A stretch of DNA of 64,000 bases. It comes from Gemmatimonadota bacterium. Its GTDB lineage: Bacteria > Gemmatimonadota > Gemmatimonadetes > Gemmatimonadales > GWC2-71-9. The notes under the pieces were generated by a model. That model was not told the origin of the DNA. It searched no databases and was given only the letters and a program-made list of their open reading frames with translations. Below are positions 16,178 through 24,707 of the stretch, in pieces. Location of the stretch: contig JADKJZ010000014.1 of the NCBI GenBank assembly GCA_016720805.1, positions 682,001-746,000 of the forward strand, in the 5' to 3' direction. Position numbers and translations under genes: made by a program. Every line of letters starts with the position of its first letter. Position 1 is the stretch's first letter.

Positions 16178-16617
16178 GCCGTCACCTCGTCGCTCTCGCC
16201 GCCGTCGATCTCGGCGAGCGCCACGCGGGCATGGTCGACCCATCGGGCCATCTCCGGGTCGCGCGGTGGGCGCGAGAGGAATGCGCGCAGGTGTTCCGCC
16301 GCCCGCTCGAGGTCACCCCGACGTCGCAACAGAAACGCCAGCCCGTAGTGGGCACCGGCGAGGTCAGGCTGCAGTTCGAGGGCACGGCGGTAATGGCGGA
16401 TGGCCTCTTCCTGACGCCCGGTGCGGGAGAGGGCGATGGCGATGTACTGGAGGACCTTCACATTGGCCGGCTCGTCCCGCAACGCCAGTTGGTACGAGGT
16501 GATGGCACCCTCGAAGTCGCCGTGGCGTTCGAGTGCGAGTCCCTCGTTCAGATAATCGAGGCGTTGGGGCTTGATCGACCCGCCGTCGCCGGCCAGGATC
16601 TTCTTCCACCAACTCAC
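16174..16617 (-). CDS. TPR-repeat protein
   Basis: About 147 residues from a GTG at 16617 (reads MSWWKKILAGDGG). Residues 20-130 form about three tetratricopeptide units: LNEGLALERHGDFEGAITSY, VLQYIAIALSRTGRQEEAIR and GAHYGLAFLLRRRGDLERAA, so it is probably a protein-interaction scaffold. The start is uncertain: an ATG at 16686 adds 23 residues of poor composition, and no clear ribosome-binding site precedes either. First gene of the acyl-CoA ligase operon. Confidence 0.75.
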   Translation of the reverse strand: MSWWKKILAGDGGSIKPQRLDYLNEGLALERHGDFEGAITSYQLALRDEPANVKVLQYIAIALSRTGRQEEAIRHYRRALELQPDLAGAHYGLAFLLRRRGDLERAAEHLRAFLSRPPRDPEMARWVDHARVALAEIDGGESDEVTA

Positions 16618-16759
16618 CGCGGGGGCCGCTTCGCAAGGGAAGGCATCCCGGTAACTTAGGCCGCGCCGACGGCCGGGGCAACGCACGTCCCCGGCGTCCC
16701 GCGACCGGTGTTAGCTTGGCCAGAGCGGTGTGCCTGCCGCGACACCTCCGGAGGATCCC

Positions 16760-17269
16760 GTGCCTCGTCCCCGTCCCACCCCTGCCCGCGACATCCTGGA
16801 AGTCGATTGGCCGTTCTTCGGGGAGCTCTGTCGCGCCCTCGCCCTGAAGGTTGCCCGCGCCTATCAGCCGGAGGTCGTCCTCGGCATCGCCAAGGCCGGG
16901 GTCATCCCGGCCGCGATTGTCGCGACCATCCTGCAGTGCGACTACGCCAGCATCACCATCGCGCGTGCCACACAGGACGCCGAGCCGGAATTGCTGATCG
17001 GCCCGCCCCCCTCGATCCGCGGCAAGCGGGTGCTGCTCGTGGACGAGACCTGCGACAGCGGCGACACGATGAAGCTCGCGCTCCATGCGGTGCGGGCCTC
17101 GCGACCCGCCGAGGTGCGCACCGCCGTCTCGTTCAGCACGGGGCGATGGGCCACCGACTTTCACGCCTTCGCGACGACGAAGGCGATCGTCCTGCCATGG
17201 GATCGGGAAGTGGTCGATGGGGGCGAGCTGGTGATGCGTCCCGACTTGCGGAGTTATCTGGAGGGCTGA
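16760..17269 (+). CDS. Phosphoribosyltransferase-domain protein
   Basis: A 169-residue type I phosphoribosyltransferase fold. The PRPP-binding motif is VLLVDETCDSGDTMKLAL near residue 95, preceded by VLGIAKAGVIPAAIVA, the usual first loop. The GTG at 16760 is preceded by GGAGG with five bases spacing, better than the in-frame GTG at 16730. Similar stand-alone proteins act on hypoxanthine, xanthine or guanine or have regulatory roles; the substrate is not clear here. It converges with the V4R gene three bases away. Confidence 0.8.
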   Translation: MPRPRPTPARDILEVDWPFFGELCRALALKVARAYQPEVVLGIAKAGVIPAAIVATILQCDYASITIARATQDAEPELLIGPPPSIRGKRVLLVDETCDSGDTMKLALHAVRASRPAEVRTAVSFSTGRWATDFHAFATTKAIVLPWDREVVDGGELVMRPDLRSYLEG

Positions 17270-17272
17270 ACG

Positions 17273-17830
17273 TCAGGTCGCCAGCAGCGCCGCAGGAAGT
17301 TCCTCGGCGCTGAAGGCCTCATGCCATGGCCGGCCGGCGGCGAGGAGATCGTAGACGGACGCCAGGGTGGCGGCCGACCCGGCGAGAAAGCGGCAGGCCT
17401 CGGCGCCATGCGACCGACATTCCACCTCGAGGACCGCGATCGGCGCACCGCCCTGCGCGGTCAGGAAGGCGGCGAAACAGCCGCACGAGAAGTGGCAGGA
17501 GGGTCGATCTGCCGTGCCGGGCTCCGCTTCTGCCCAGTCTCCCGCCTCGAGCAGCAGCGCGCGATCACCGAGCGCCGTCGTCGAGAGCGACCCCCAGCCC
17601 AACCCCACACAGAGCTCGTCGAGCAGCGGCCCGAACCAGCGCAGGTCGAGTCGGCGCGCGTCGTCGAGCCCGGTGCGTTCGGCTACCCGATTGCGCCACC
17701 GCTCGGCGAGGGCCTCGCCAGAGGCAAAGCCCGCATCCTGCAGCATGTCCGCGGCCGCGGCCGGCACGGCATCGTGCAGGCGGCGGCGCAGACGGTGCAG
17801 CGAGGCGGGGGAGATGGTGAAGAGCGACAT
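17273..17830 (-). CDS. V4R-domain protein
   Basis: A 185-residue protein whose C-terminal half is a V4R (4-vinyl reductase) domain: CHFSCGCFAAFLTAQGG followed by PIAVLEVECRSHGAEACRFLAGS, with conserved Cys residues that may bind metal. The N-terminal 80 residues are helical. V4R domains bind small hydrophobic ligands and serve as sensors or in tetrapyrrole and secretion (TRAPP-like) proteins; nothing here decides which. It lies 12 bases downstream of ligA. Confidence 0.8.
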   Translation of the reverse strand: MSLFTISPASLHRLRRRLHDAVPAAAADMLQDAGFASGEALAERWRNRVAERTGLDDARRLDLRWFGPLLDELCVGLGWGSLSTTALGDRALLLEAGDWAEAEPGTADRPSCHFSCGCFAAFLTAQGGAPIAVLEVECRSHGAEACRFLAGSAATLASVYDLLAAGRPWHEAFSAEELPAALLAT

Positions 17831-17842
17831 GGCGAGGCGAAG

Positions 17843-19864
17843 CTACGCGTCGGGGGTGAGCCGCCGCAAGAGCTCGGCCTCATCGATGATCGCGATTCCC
17901 AGCTGTTCGGCCTTTGTCTGCTTCTCGCCCGCGTCGGATCCGGCCACCACGAGGTCCGTCTTCTTGGAGACGCTGGACGTCACGGTGCCGCCCGCCGCCT
18001 CGATCCGCGCCGTCGCCTCGCCGCGTGACAGGGTCGGCAGCGCGCCGGTGAGGACCACGCGCAGGCCAGCCAGCGGACGGGGGCCAGCCGGTCCGTCCGG
18101 CGCCTCGTGGAGGGCCACGGAGGCCGCCTCGAGGTGGTCGAGCAGCGTGGCGCTGGTTGGGTCGGCGAGAAACGCGGCCACCGAGGTGGCGATCGTTGGA
18201 CCGATCCCCTCGATCGCCTCGAGTTGCGCGGCGTCACTCTGCCGCAACGCCGCAAGCGAGCCGAAGGCGCGGGCGATGCTCTTCGCCGCCGCTGCCCCGA
18301 CGTGTCGAATCCCCAACGCGACCAGCAGGGCGCGGAGCGGACGGCCCCTCGAGGCCGCGATGGCCTCGACGAGGGAATGCGCCGACTGCTCGGCGAAGCC
18401 GTCGAGCTGAAGCAGCGCATCCGGCGTCAGCCTGTACAGGTCGGCGGCGTCCGCCACCAACCCTGCCTCCAGCAACTGGCGCAGACGTTCGGGGCCGAGG
18501 CCGGTGATGTCCATCGCGCCGCGCGAGACGAAATGCACCAATCCCTCGTACGCCCGGCCAGGGCAACGGCTGTTGGGGCAGTAGCGATTGACCTCGCCCT
18601 CCGGCTTCACCAGCGCGGTATGGCAGATCGGGCAGTGCGTCGGGGCGGTCCAGGCGACCTCCTCGCCGGTTCGCTTGCTGCGGTCCGGCCCGAGGACCTT
18701 CGGAATCACCTCACCCGACCGGATCACCTCGACGATGTCGCCGATGCGCACGTCGCGCTGCGCGATGATCTCCTCGTTGTGGAGGGTCGCGCGCGACACG
18801 GTCGCGCCGCCAACCCGCACCGGCTCGAGGATCGCCGTCGGTGCGAGGGCGCCGGTGCGACCGATGTTCACCTCGATCGCGAGCAGCCGGGTGAAAGCGG
18901 ATTCGGCCGGAAATTTTCGCGCGATCGCCCAGCGGGGCACCCGACCGCCAATCACGCCGAGCTCCTCCTGCAGGCGCAGCGCGTCGATCTTGATCACCAG
19001 GCCGTCGGCGTCGAAGGGCAGCGCGCGGATCCGCTCGCTCCAGTCGGCCACCGCGGCCTGGACGGCCGCGAGGTCGGAGAGGACGCTCCACCCAGGCGCA
19101 ACCGGAAAGCCCCAGACGGCGAGCTGCTCCAGCGCCTCGTGGTGGTGCGTCGCCTGCCACCCCGGCGACAGGGGCACCACCTGATACGCAAAGAAGCGAA
19201 GGCGGCGGCGACGCGCTTCGGCGGGATCGAGTTGCCGGAGCGCGCCCGCGGCCGCGTTGCGCGGATTCTGCAGCAACTCCTGGCCGGCGGCCTCGCGCTG
19301 GCGGTTCACCGCCGCGAAGCCGCGACGGTCGATGTACACCTCGCCGCGCACTTCCATTCGTGCGGGCCAACCGTGCCCCTGCAGCGCCAGCGGGATGTCG
19401 CTGATTGCGCGGACGTTGCCGGTGATCTCCTCGCCTTCACTGCCGTCGCCTCGCGTGACGCCCCGCACCAGCACGCCATCCTCGTAGGTGAGCGAGAGTG
19501 CGGCACCATCGATCTTGACCTCGACGAGTATCGCCGCGGTCTGCACGCGCGAGTCCACCTTGGCGATCTTCTCGAACCAGGCGGCCAGTTCGTCGTCGGA
19601 GAAGGCGTTGTCGAGCGAGAGCATCGGCACCGCGTGTCGCGCCTTCGGGAGGAACGCCGCGACTTGCCCGCCGACGCGTCGCGTCGGCGAGTCCGCGCTC
19701 AGGAGCTCCGGATGCTCGGTCTCGAGGGCCTGCAGCCGACGAAAGAGGATGTCGTATTCCGCGTCGCTGATCTCGGGCGCATCAAGGTCGTAGTAGGCCC
19801 GATTGGCCCGCTGCAGTTGCGCACGCAGGCGGGCCACCTCCTCGGCGGGACGGAGTGCGGTCAC
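17843..19864 (-). CDS. ligA: NAD-dependent DNA ligase
   Basis: A 673-residue LigA that seals nicks using NAD. Domain order is complete: Ia domain with YYDLDAPEISDAEYD, adenylation domain with the AMP lysine in EVKIDGAAL, OB fold (GDIVEVIRSGEVIPKV), four-Cys zinc finger (CPICH ... CPNSRCPG), helix-hairpin-helix region (LGIRHVGAAAAKSIA, IEGIGPTIA) and C-terminal BRCT (LAGLRVVLTGALPTLSR). The GTG at 19864 overlaps the stop of the upstream TPR gene by three bases and gives standard length; the longer frame runs through that gene. Confidence 0.96.
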   Translation of the reverse strand: MTALRPAEEVARLRAQLQRANRAYYDLDAPEISDAEYDILFRRLQALETEHPELLSADSPTRRVGGQVAAFLPKARHAVPMLSLDNAFSDDELAAWFEKIAKVDSRVQTAAILVEVKIDGAALSLTYEDGVLVRGVTRGDGSEGEEITGNVRAISDIPLALQGHGWPARMEVRGEVYIDRRGFAAVNRQREAAGQELLQNPRNAAAGALRQLDPAEARRRRLRFFAYQVVPLSPGWQATHHHEALEQLAVWGFPVAPGWSVLSDLAAVQAAVADWSERIRALPFDADGLVIKIDALRLQEELGVIGGRVPRWAIARKFPAESAFTRLLAIEVNIGRTGALAPTAILEPVRVGGATVSRATLHNEEIIAQRDVRIGDIVEVIRSGEVIPKVLGPDRSKRTGEEVAWTAPTHCPICHTALVKPEGEVNRYCPNSRCPGRAYEGLVHFVSRGAMDITGLGPERLRQLLEAGLVADAADLYRLTPDALLQLDGFAEQSAHSLVEAIAASRGRPLRALLVALGIRHVGAAAAKSIARAFGSLAALRQSDAAQLEAIEGIGPTIATSVAAFLADPTSATLLDHLEAASVALHEAPDGPAGPRPLAGLRVVLTGALPTLSRGEATARIEAAGGTVTSSVSKKTDLVVAGSDAGEKQTKAEQLGIAIIDEAELLRRLTPDA

Positions 19865-20649
19865 GGCTTCAGGTGGGTGGCGACCCGCGCGGCGAGGGCG
19901 AGTGCCTGCCGCTTGTAGGTCGCGTCCATCGGCTCGACGGGCGGGAGCTGCGCGATCACGTCGAGTTGTGTCTTCGCCTCGCTCCACTTCTGGCGGTCGG
20001 CAAGGATCAGCGCGAGGTCGAGCCGGTGGTACACCCACTGCGGCCGCAGGTCGACGGCCACGCGCAGCAGACGCTCCGCTTCGTCCCAGGACGCCTCGTT
20101 GAAGATGGCCGCGCCCATGAAGTTCTTGGCGAAGAAACGCTCCAGCGAGGAGAGCCGCTGAATCTCGGCATGCCAACGCCCCAGCACGTGGTAGGCGCCG
20201 TCGTGCTTCGGGTCGATCTCGATGGCCCGGAGCGCCTCGGCGCGGATCTCGGCGGCTCGCTGGATCCGCTCCTTCTTGCTCTTGGTGAGCGAGGTGCGCC
20301 CGATGGCGTTGGCGAGGATGAAATGCCCGTCGGCCCCCTCGGGCTTCGCAGCCGTGGCCCGACGTGCGTAGCTTTCCGCCACGACGTAGAGGGAATCCCG
20401 GGCCGGGTCCCGCCGTTCCTCCGGAACCTGCTTCCCGATGTCGAGCAGAACGGCCGCCAGCCGCCAATTGGCCTCATAGGAGGCCGGTTCGAGCCGAACG
20501 GCTTCCTCGAGGTGACGGCGCGCCGTCTGGAAGTCGTGACCCTCCATCGCGCGCGTGCCGAGCATCAAGGCATCCTGCGCGACCGCGGTGGCGGGCACGC
20601 CGAGGCAGAGAAGGCTGACAAGACGGGCGATGTGCTGGTATCCCTGCAT
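19861..20649 (-). CDS. Secreted TPR protein resembling RMD1-type proteins
   Basis: 262 residues with a signal peptide (residues 1-25, ending TAVAQ). The body consists of TPR-like helices: YEANWRLAAVLLDIGKQ, DGAYHVLGRWHAEI, FNEASWDEAERLLRVAVD and YHRLDLALILADRQKWSEA. The DPKHDGAYHVLGRWHAEI segment is typical of the regulator-of-microtubule-dynamics (RMDN) family, found in bacteria as periplasmic TPR proteins of unknown role. It overlaps ligA by three bases and is divergent from deoA. Confidence 0.75.
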   Translation of the reverse strand: MQGYQHIARLVSLLCLGVPATAVAQDALMLGTRAMEGHDFQTARRHLEEAVRLEPASYEANWRLAAVLLDIGKQVPEERRDPARDSLYVVAESYARRATAAKPEGADGHFILANAIGRTSLTKSKKERIQRAAEIRAEALRAIEIDPKHDGAYHVLGRWHAEIQRLSSLERFFAKNFMGAAIFNEASWDEAERLLRVAVDLRPQWVYHRLDLALILADRQKWSEAKTQLDVIAQLPPVEPMDATYKRQALALAARVATHLKP

Positions 20650-20697
20650 GACTCGGTTCCTCACATGACGACATGGGGCCAGACGGCCCGAGGCAGA

Positions 20698-22035
20698 ATG
20701 GTCGTTCCACGCCTGATCGAACGCAAGCGAGACGGTGGCGCGCTGACCGGAGACGAGTGGCGCGAGCTGATCGCCCACTATGCCACCGGCGACGTGCCGG
20801 ACTACCAGATGTCCGCCCTCGCCATGGCGGTGCTGTTCCGTGGCCTCACGCCAGAGGAACTGGATGCCCTGACGCAGGCGATGCTCAACTCCGGGGAACG
20901 CCTCGCCCGTTCGGGCGACGGTCGCCCCCGCATCGACAAGCACTCCACTGGCGGCGTCGGGGACAAGACGTCGCTGATCCTCGCCCCCCTCCTCGCCGCC
21001 TGCGGTGTCGCGGTGCCGATGATGTCCGGCCGCGGACTGGGGCACACCGGTGGTACCCTCGACAAGCTCGAAGCGATCCCGGGCTTCACCACCCGGATGC
21101 CGCTGCGCGAGGCGGTCCGCCAGCTCGACGCCATCGGCGTGGTGATGTTCGGACAGACGGAGGAGATCGTCCCGGCGGACCGCCGACTCTACGCGCTCCG
21201 CGATGTGAGCGGGACGGTCGAGTCGATTCCGCTGATCACCGCGAGCATCATGTCGAAGAAGCTGGCCGAGCAGCTGGATGGCCTGGTGCTCGACGTGAAG
21301 GTCGGCAGCGGCGCCTTCATGCCGAAGCTCGAGGATGCCCGCACGCTGGCACGCACCATGGTCGGCGTGGGTGAACAAGCGGGCTGCCGCACCGTGGCGC
21401 TGCTCACCGCCATGGATCGGCCTCTCGGCCGGACAGCCGGGAATGCCATCGAGGTCGTGGAGTCGATCGCCGCGCTGCGCGGCGAGGCGCGCGGCGAACT
21501 GATGGAGGTGACCCTGGCGCTGGGGGCGGAGATGTTGCTCGTCGCGGGGAAGGCGACGACCCGGGCAGGCGCGATCCAGATGCTGCAGGCGGCGATCGAT
21601 TCCGGGGCGGCACTCGATCGCTTCCGCGAGGTAATCCGCTGGCAGGGCGGGGACCCCGCGGTGGTCGATACGCCGGCCCTGCTCCCCCGCGCACCGATCA
21701 TCCGCCACCTCGCCGTCGGCCGCAGTGGCCGGATGCCCCCGCTCTCGCCCCGCATCCTGGGCGAGGCGATCGTTGCGATGGGCGGCGGGCGCCGCACGGC
21801 GGCCGACCCGGTCGACCCAGCGGTCGGCCTGGAATTGCTCTGTCACGCCGGCCAAGCGGTGCAGGCGAACGATCCGTTCGCCATCGTCCATGCTCGGACG
21901 GACGCCGATGCCGACCTCGCCGAAGTCTCGCTGCACCAGGCGCTGGACGCCGCCTGGGCCACGGGGGCTGAACCGCTACCGTTGATCATCGAGCGTATCA
22001 CGCTGGATCACACCGAACCGTATGGAGACGCCTGA
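20698..22035 (+). CDS. deoA: Thymidine/pyrimidine-nucleoside phosphorylase
   Basis: A 445-residue family II nucleoside phosphorylase, splitting thymidine or uridine with phosphate to base and (deoxy)ribose 1-phosphate. Signature DKHSTGGVGDKTSLILAPL binds phosphate near residue 80, then SGRGLGHTGGTLDKLEAIPG, and KKLAEQLDGLVLDVKVGSGAFM binds the base. The C-terminal domain (TAADPVDPAVGLEL) is intact. GAGG five bases upstream supports the ATG at 20698; an in-frame ATG at 20665 is also possible. The stop overlaps the next gene by one base. Confidence 0.93.
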   Translation: MVVPRLIERKRDGGALTGDEWRELIAHYATGDVPDYQMSALAMAVLFRGLTPEELDALTQAMLNSGERLARSGDGRPRIDKHSTGGVGDKTSLILAPLLAACGVAVPMMSGRGLGHTGGTLDKLEAIPGFTTRMPLREAVRQLDAIGVVMFGQTEEIVPADRRLYALRDVSGTVESIPLITASIMSKKLAEQLDGLVLDVKVGSGAFMPKLEDARTLARTMVGVGEQAGCRTVALLTAMDRPLGRTAGNAIEVVESIAALRGEARGELMEVTLALGAEMLLVAGKATTRAGAIQMLQAAIDSGAALDRFREVIRWQGGDPAVVDTPALLPRAPIIRHLAVGRSGRMPPLSPRILGEAIVAMGGGRRTAADPVDPAVGLELLCHAGQAVQANDPFAIVHARTDADADLAEVSLHQALDAAWATGAEPLPLIIERITLDHTEPYGDA

Positions 22036-22307
22036 TGGGCGCACTGATCGGCCTCGCGGCACTCGCCGCCCTCTTCGCCTGGTTGATGGGCTTCGGCTCC
22101 CACCGTCCGCCGGCAGCGCCCGAGGATGATGTCGAGACGCCGGTCGACATCGACGAATTGGAGCAGGCGGAGCTCGAGATGCGCGACGATCGCTCGGCGC
22201 GTGCCATCGGCGATGCCCTCGCCGGCGAAGTCACCGAAGACGGCGAGGAAGAGGAGGACTGGGGACCGGGCTCGCCTGGGCACGGGGGATTGCCGGGGAT
22301 CAGCTAG
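22035..22307 (+). CDS. Small membrane-anchored acidic protein, 90 aa
   Basis: One N-terminal hydrophobic helix (LIGLAALAALFAWLMGFG) followed by a soluble, very acidic tail (EDDVETPVDIDELEQAELE, EDGEEEEDWG). I do not recognise a family. It shares a base with the deoA stop (TGATG), so it is translated with deoA. A heptamer array begins two bases after its stop. Confidence 0.6.
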   Translation: MGALIGLAALAALFAWLMGFGSHRPPAAPEDDVETPVDIDELEQAELEMRDDRSARAIGDALAGEVTEDGEEEEDWGPGSPGHGGLPGIS

Positions 22308-22308
22308 C

Positions 22309-22430
22309 GGCGAACAGCGAACGGCGAACGGCGAACGGCGAACGGCGAAAAATGGTGAGGGGTGAGGGGTAAGCGGGCTGTTCCCCCTCACTCCTCACCC
22401 CTCACCGCAGATCGCCGTTCGCTGTTCGCT
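22309..22430. repeat. Heptamer array B, nested inverted, between convergent genes
   Basis: Six units of GGCGAAC and close variants (22309-22350), three of GGTGAGG type (22354-22374), then CCTCACT-CCTCACC-CCTCACC (22386-22406) and GCCGTTC-GCTGTTC (22414-22427). The order is A, B, B', A', so the whole array can fold into a nested hairpin. It fills almost all of the space between the end of the 90-aa gene and the gyrB stop. Confidence 0.8.
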
Positions 22431-22432
22431 GT

Positions 22433-24370
22433 CTACACGTCCAGCACACTCACATACTTCGCATTCGCCTCGATGAACTGCCGGCGCGGTTCGACGTTGT
22501 CGCCCATCAGTTCATCGAACAGCTTCGAGGCCTCGACGGCATCCTGCAGCGTGACGCGAAGGACCGTGCGGGTGACCGGATCCATCGTGGTCTTCCAGAG
22601 CTGCTCGGGATTCATCTCGCCGAGGCCCTTGTAGCGCTGGACGCCGACGTTGCCCTTGCCGCCCTCGGCGAGGCGGCGCTGGAACTCGCCGCGCTCCTCC
22701 TCGGTGTAGGCATAGTACTCCTCACGTCCGCGGGCGACGCGATAGAGGGGCGGCTGCGCGATGTAGATGTAGCCGGCCTCGATCAGCTCCGGCATCTGCC
22801 GGAAGAAGAAGGTCAGCAGCAGCGTCCGGATGTGTGCGCCGTCGACGTCGGCGTCGGTCATCAGGATGATCTTCTGATAGCGCACCTTGGCGATGTCGAA
22901 GTCCTCGCGGACACCGGCGCCGATGGCCGTGATCATCGAGCGGATTTCCTCGTTGCCGAGGATCCGGTCGATACGCGCGCGCTCGACGTTGAGGATCTTG
23001 CCGCGCAGCGGAAGGATCGCCTGGAAGGAGCGGTTGCGCCCCTGCTTGGCCGAGCCGCCGGCGGAGTCACCCTCGACCAGGTAGATCTCGCAGAGCGCCG
23101 GGTCGTCGCTGGAGCAGTCGGCGAGCTTGCCCGGGAGCACCGCGTTCTCGAGGCCGGTCTTCTTGCGCACCAGCTCGCGTGCCTTCCGGGCCGCTTCGCG
23201 GGCGCGCGCGGCCGACACGGCCTTGTCGATGATGGCACGGCCGACCGAGGGGTTCTCGTCGAGGAACTGCGCCAGGTGCTCGTTGACGATGGCGCGGACG
23301 ATCCCCTCGACTTCGCCGTTGCCGAGCTTGGTCTTGGTCTGCCCCTCGAACTGCGGCTCGCGCACCTTCACGTGCAGCACGCAGGTGAGCCCCTCGCGGG
23401 CGTCCTCACCGCTCAGCGTGAACCCTTCCTTCTTGAGCGCGTTCGACTTCTTCACGACCTCGTTCACGGTCCGCGTCAACGCCGAGCGGAAGCCGGTGAG
23501 GTGGGTGCCGCCCTCGTGGGTGTTGATGTTGTTCACGAAGGTGAAGGTGTTCTCGTTGTAGCCGTCCTCGTACTGCAGCGCGCAGTCGACGTCGACGTCG
23601 TCGCGCGTCGCGGAGAAGTGCACCGGCTTCGGGTGGAGCACCTTCTTGGAGCGATTGAGCCAGGTGACGAACTCGACCAGGCCGCCCTTGTACAGGAAGG
23701 TCTCGCTCCGCGGGGTCTCGTCGCGCTCGTCGGTCAGCGTGATGCCGATCCCGCCGTTGAGGAAGGCGAGCTGCCGCAGCCGATCCTCGAGCGTGCGCCA
23801 CGAATACTCGAGCACCGAGAAGATCTCGGGGTCCGGCTTGAAGTGGACGGTGGTGCCGGTGCCCGGGGCCATGCCGATGACGCTCAGCTTCTGCTTCGTC
23901 TGGCCGCGCACGAACGACATCTGGTGCCGTGCGCCGCCGCGATCGACCGTGACGACGAGCGATTCCGAGAGGGCGTTGACGACCGACACGCCGACACCGT
24001 GCAGGCCGCCCGACACCTTGTAGGAATTCTTGTCGAACTTGCCGCCGGCGTGCAGCACCGTCAGCGCGAGCTCGACGCCCGGGATCCCCTCGGTGGGGTG
24101 AATGTCCACCGGGATGCCGCGACCATTGTCGGCGACGGTGATCGAGTTGTCCCGATGAATGGTGACATCGATCTTGTCGCAGTAGCCCGCCAGCGCCTCG
24201 TCGATCGAGTTGTCCACGACCTCGTAGACGAGGTGGTGCAACCCGTTCTCGCCGGTGGAGCCGATGTACATGCCCGGCCGCTTGCGTACCGCCTCCAGCC
24301 CCTTGAGGACCGTGATGCTGTCTGCGGCGTAGCCCTTCTTCTCCGGGTCGTTCGTGTCGTTGTTGGCCAT
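22433..24370 (-). CDS. gyrB: DNA gyrase subunit B
   Basis: A 645-residue GyrB, the ATPase and TOPRIM subunit that drives negative supercoiling with GyrA. GHKL ATPase motifs: EVVDNSIDEALAGY, VADNGRGIPVDIHP and KVSGGLHGVGVSVVNALS. TOPRIM: LVEGDSAGGSAKQGRNR and MTDADVDGAHIRTLLLTFF. The C-terminal QRYKGLGEMNPEQLW is the gyrase tail contact. The 645-residue length is the compact form without the E. coli insert. It is the last gene of the recF-dciA-gyrB run, 22 bases after dciA. Confidence 0.97.
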   Translation of the reverse strand: MANNDTNDPEKKGYAADSITVLKGLEAVRKRPGMYIGSTGENGLHHLVYEVVDNSIDEALAGYCDKIDVTIHRDNSITVADNGRGIPVDIHPTEGIPGVELALTVLHAGGKFDKNSYKVSGGLHGVGVSVVNALSESLVVTVDRGGARHQMSFVRGQTKQKLSVIGMAPGTGTTVHFKPDPEIFSVLEYSWRTLEDRLRQLAFLNGGIGITLTDERDETPRSETFLYKGGLVEFVTWLNRSKKVLHPKPVHFSATRDDVDVDCALQYEDGYNENTFTFVNNINTHEGGTHLTGFRSALTRTVNEVVKKSNALKKEGFTLSGEDAREGLTCVLHVKVREPQFEGQTKTKLGNGEVEGIVRAIVNEHLAQFLDENPSVGRAIIDKAVSAARAREAARKARELVRKKTGLENAVLPGKLADCSSDDPALCEIYLVEGDSAGGSAKQGRNRSFQAILPLRGKILNVERARIDRILGNEEIRSMITAIGAGVREDFDIAKVRYQKIILMTDADVDGAHIRTLLLTFFFRQMPELIEAGYIYIAQPPLYRVARGREEYYAYTEEERGEFQRRLAEGGKGNVGVQRYKGLGEMNPEQLWKTTMDPVTRTVLRVTLQDAVEASKLFDELMGDNVEPRRQFIEANAKYVSVLDV

Positions 24371-24392
24371 GCGTCCTCGCGCTCGAGAGCGA

Positions 24393-24707
24393 TCAGGGCC
24401 GGTCCAGGGGACCGACCATCCAGCGAATGTGTTGCACGCGGCCGCTGCGCGAGCCGTTCAGGCGCGCCAGGATCCGCGGGGTCATCAGGCCCAACTCGGT
24501 CGCCCATGCCGGCGTGGCGACCCGTACCATCAACGTCCCGTCGGGGGTGACCGAGACCGCTTGCGTGACCGCGGCGATCTGCGGGCCGACCCGCTCCGGC
24601 CAGTCGTCGACGGCCGTGGCGAGGTCGAGTCGTTTCCCCAGGCCCGACCCGGCGAGCCACTGCTCGAGCGCCTTGGCGAACGGCGTCGGTGCCTTCGGCC
24701 GATTCAC
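24393..24707 (-). CDS. dciA: DciA-like (DUF721) protein
   Basis: A 104-residue DUF721 protein. Characteristic features are the helical start (FAKALEQWLAGSGLGKRL), the DWPERVGPQIA segment and the VRVATPAWATELGLMTPRILARLN core. DUF721 proteins of the DciA group help load the replicative helicase DnaB in bacteria lacking DnaC. The usual neighbourhood (recF before, gyrB after) is present. It overlaps recF by four bases. Confidence 0.85.
   Translation of the reverse strand: MNRPKAPTPFAKALEQWLAGSGLGKRLDLATAVDDWPERVGPQIAAVTQAVSVTPDGTLMVRVATPAWATELGLMTPRILARLNGSRSGRVQHIRWMVGPLDRP

Noticed and set aside
20650..21936. Longer N-terminus for the TPR protein before ligA
   Set aside because: The extension is antisense to deoA; the ATG at 20649 begins a clear signal peptide.
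22832..24550. A 572-codon plus-strand frame over gyrB
   Set aside because: Shadow of gyrB; no motif, no ribosome-binding site, and it crosses into dciA.
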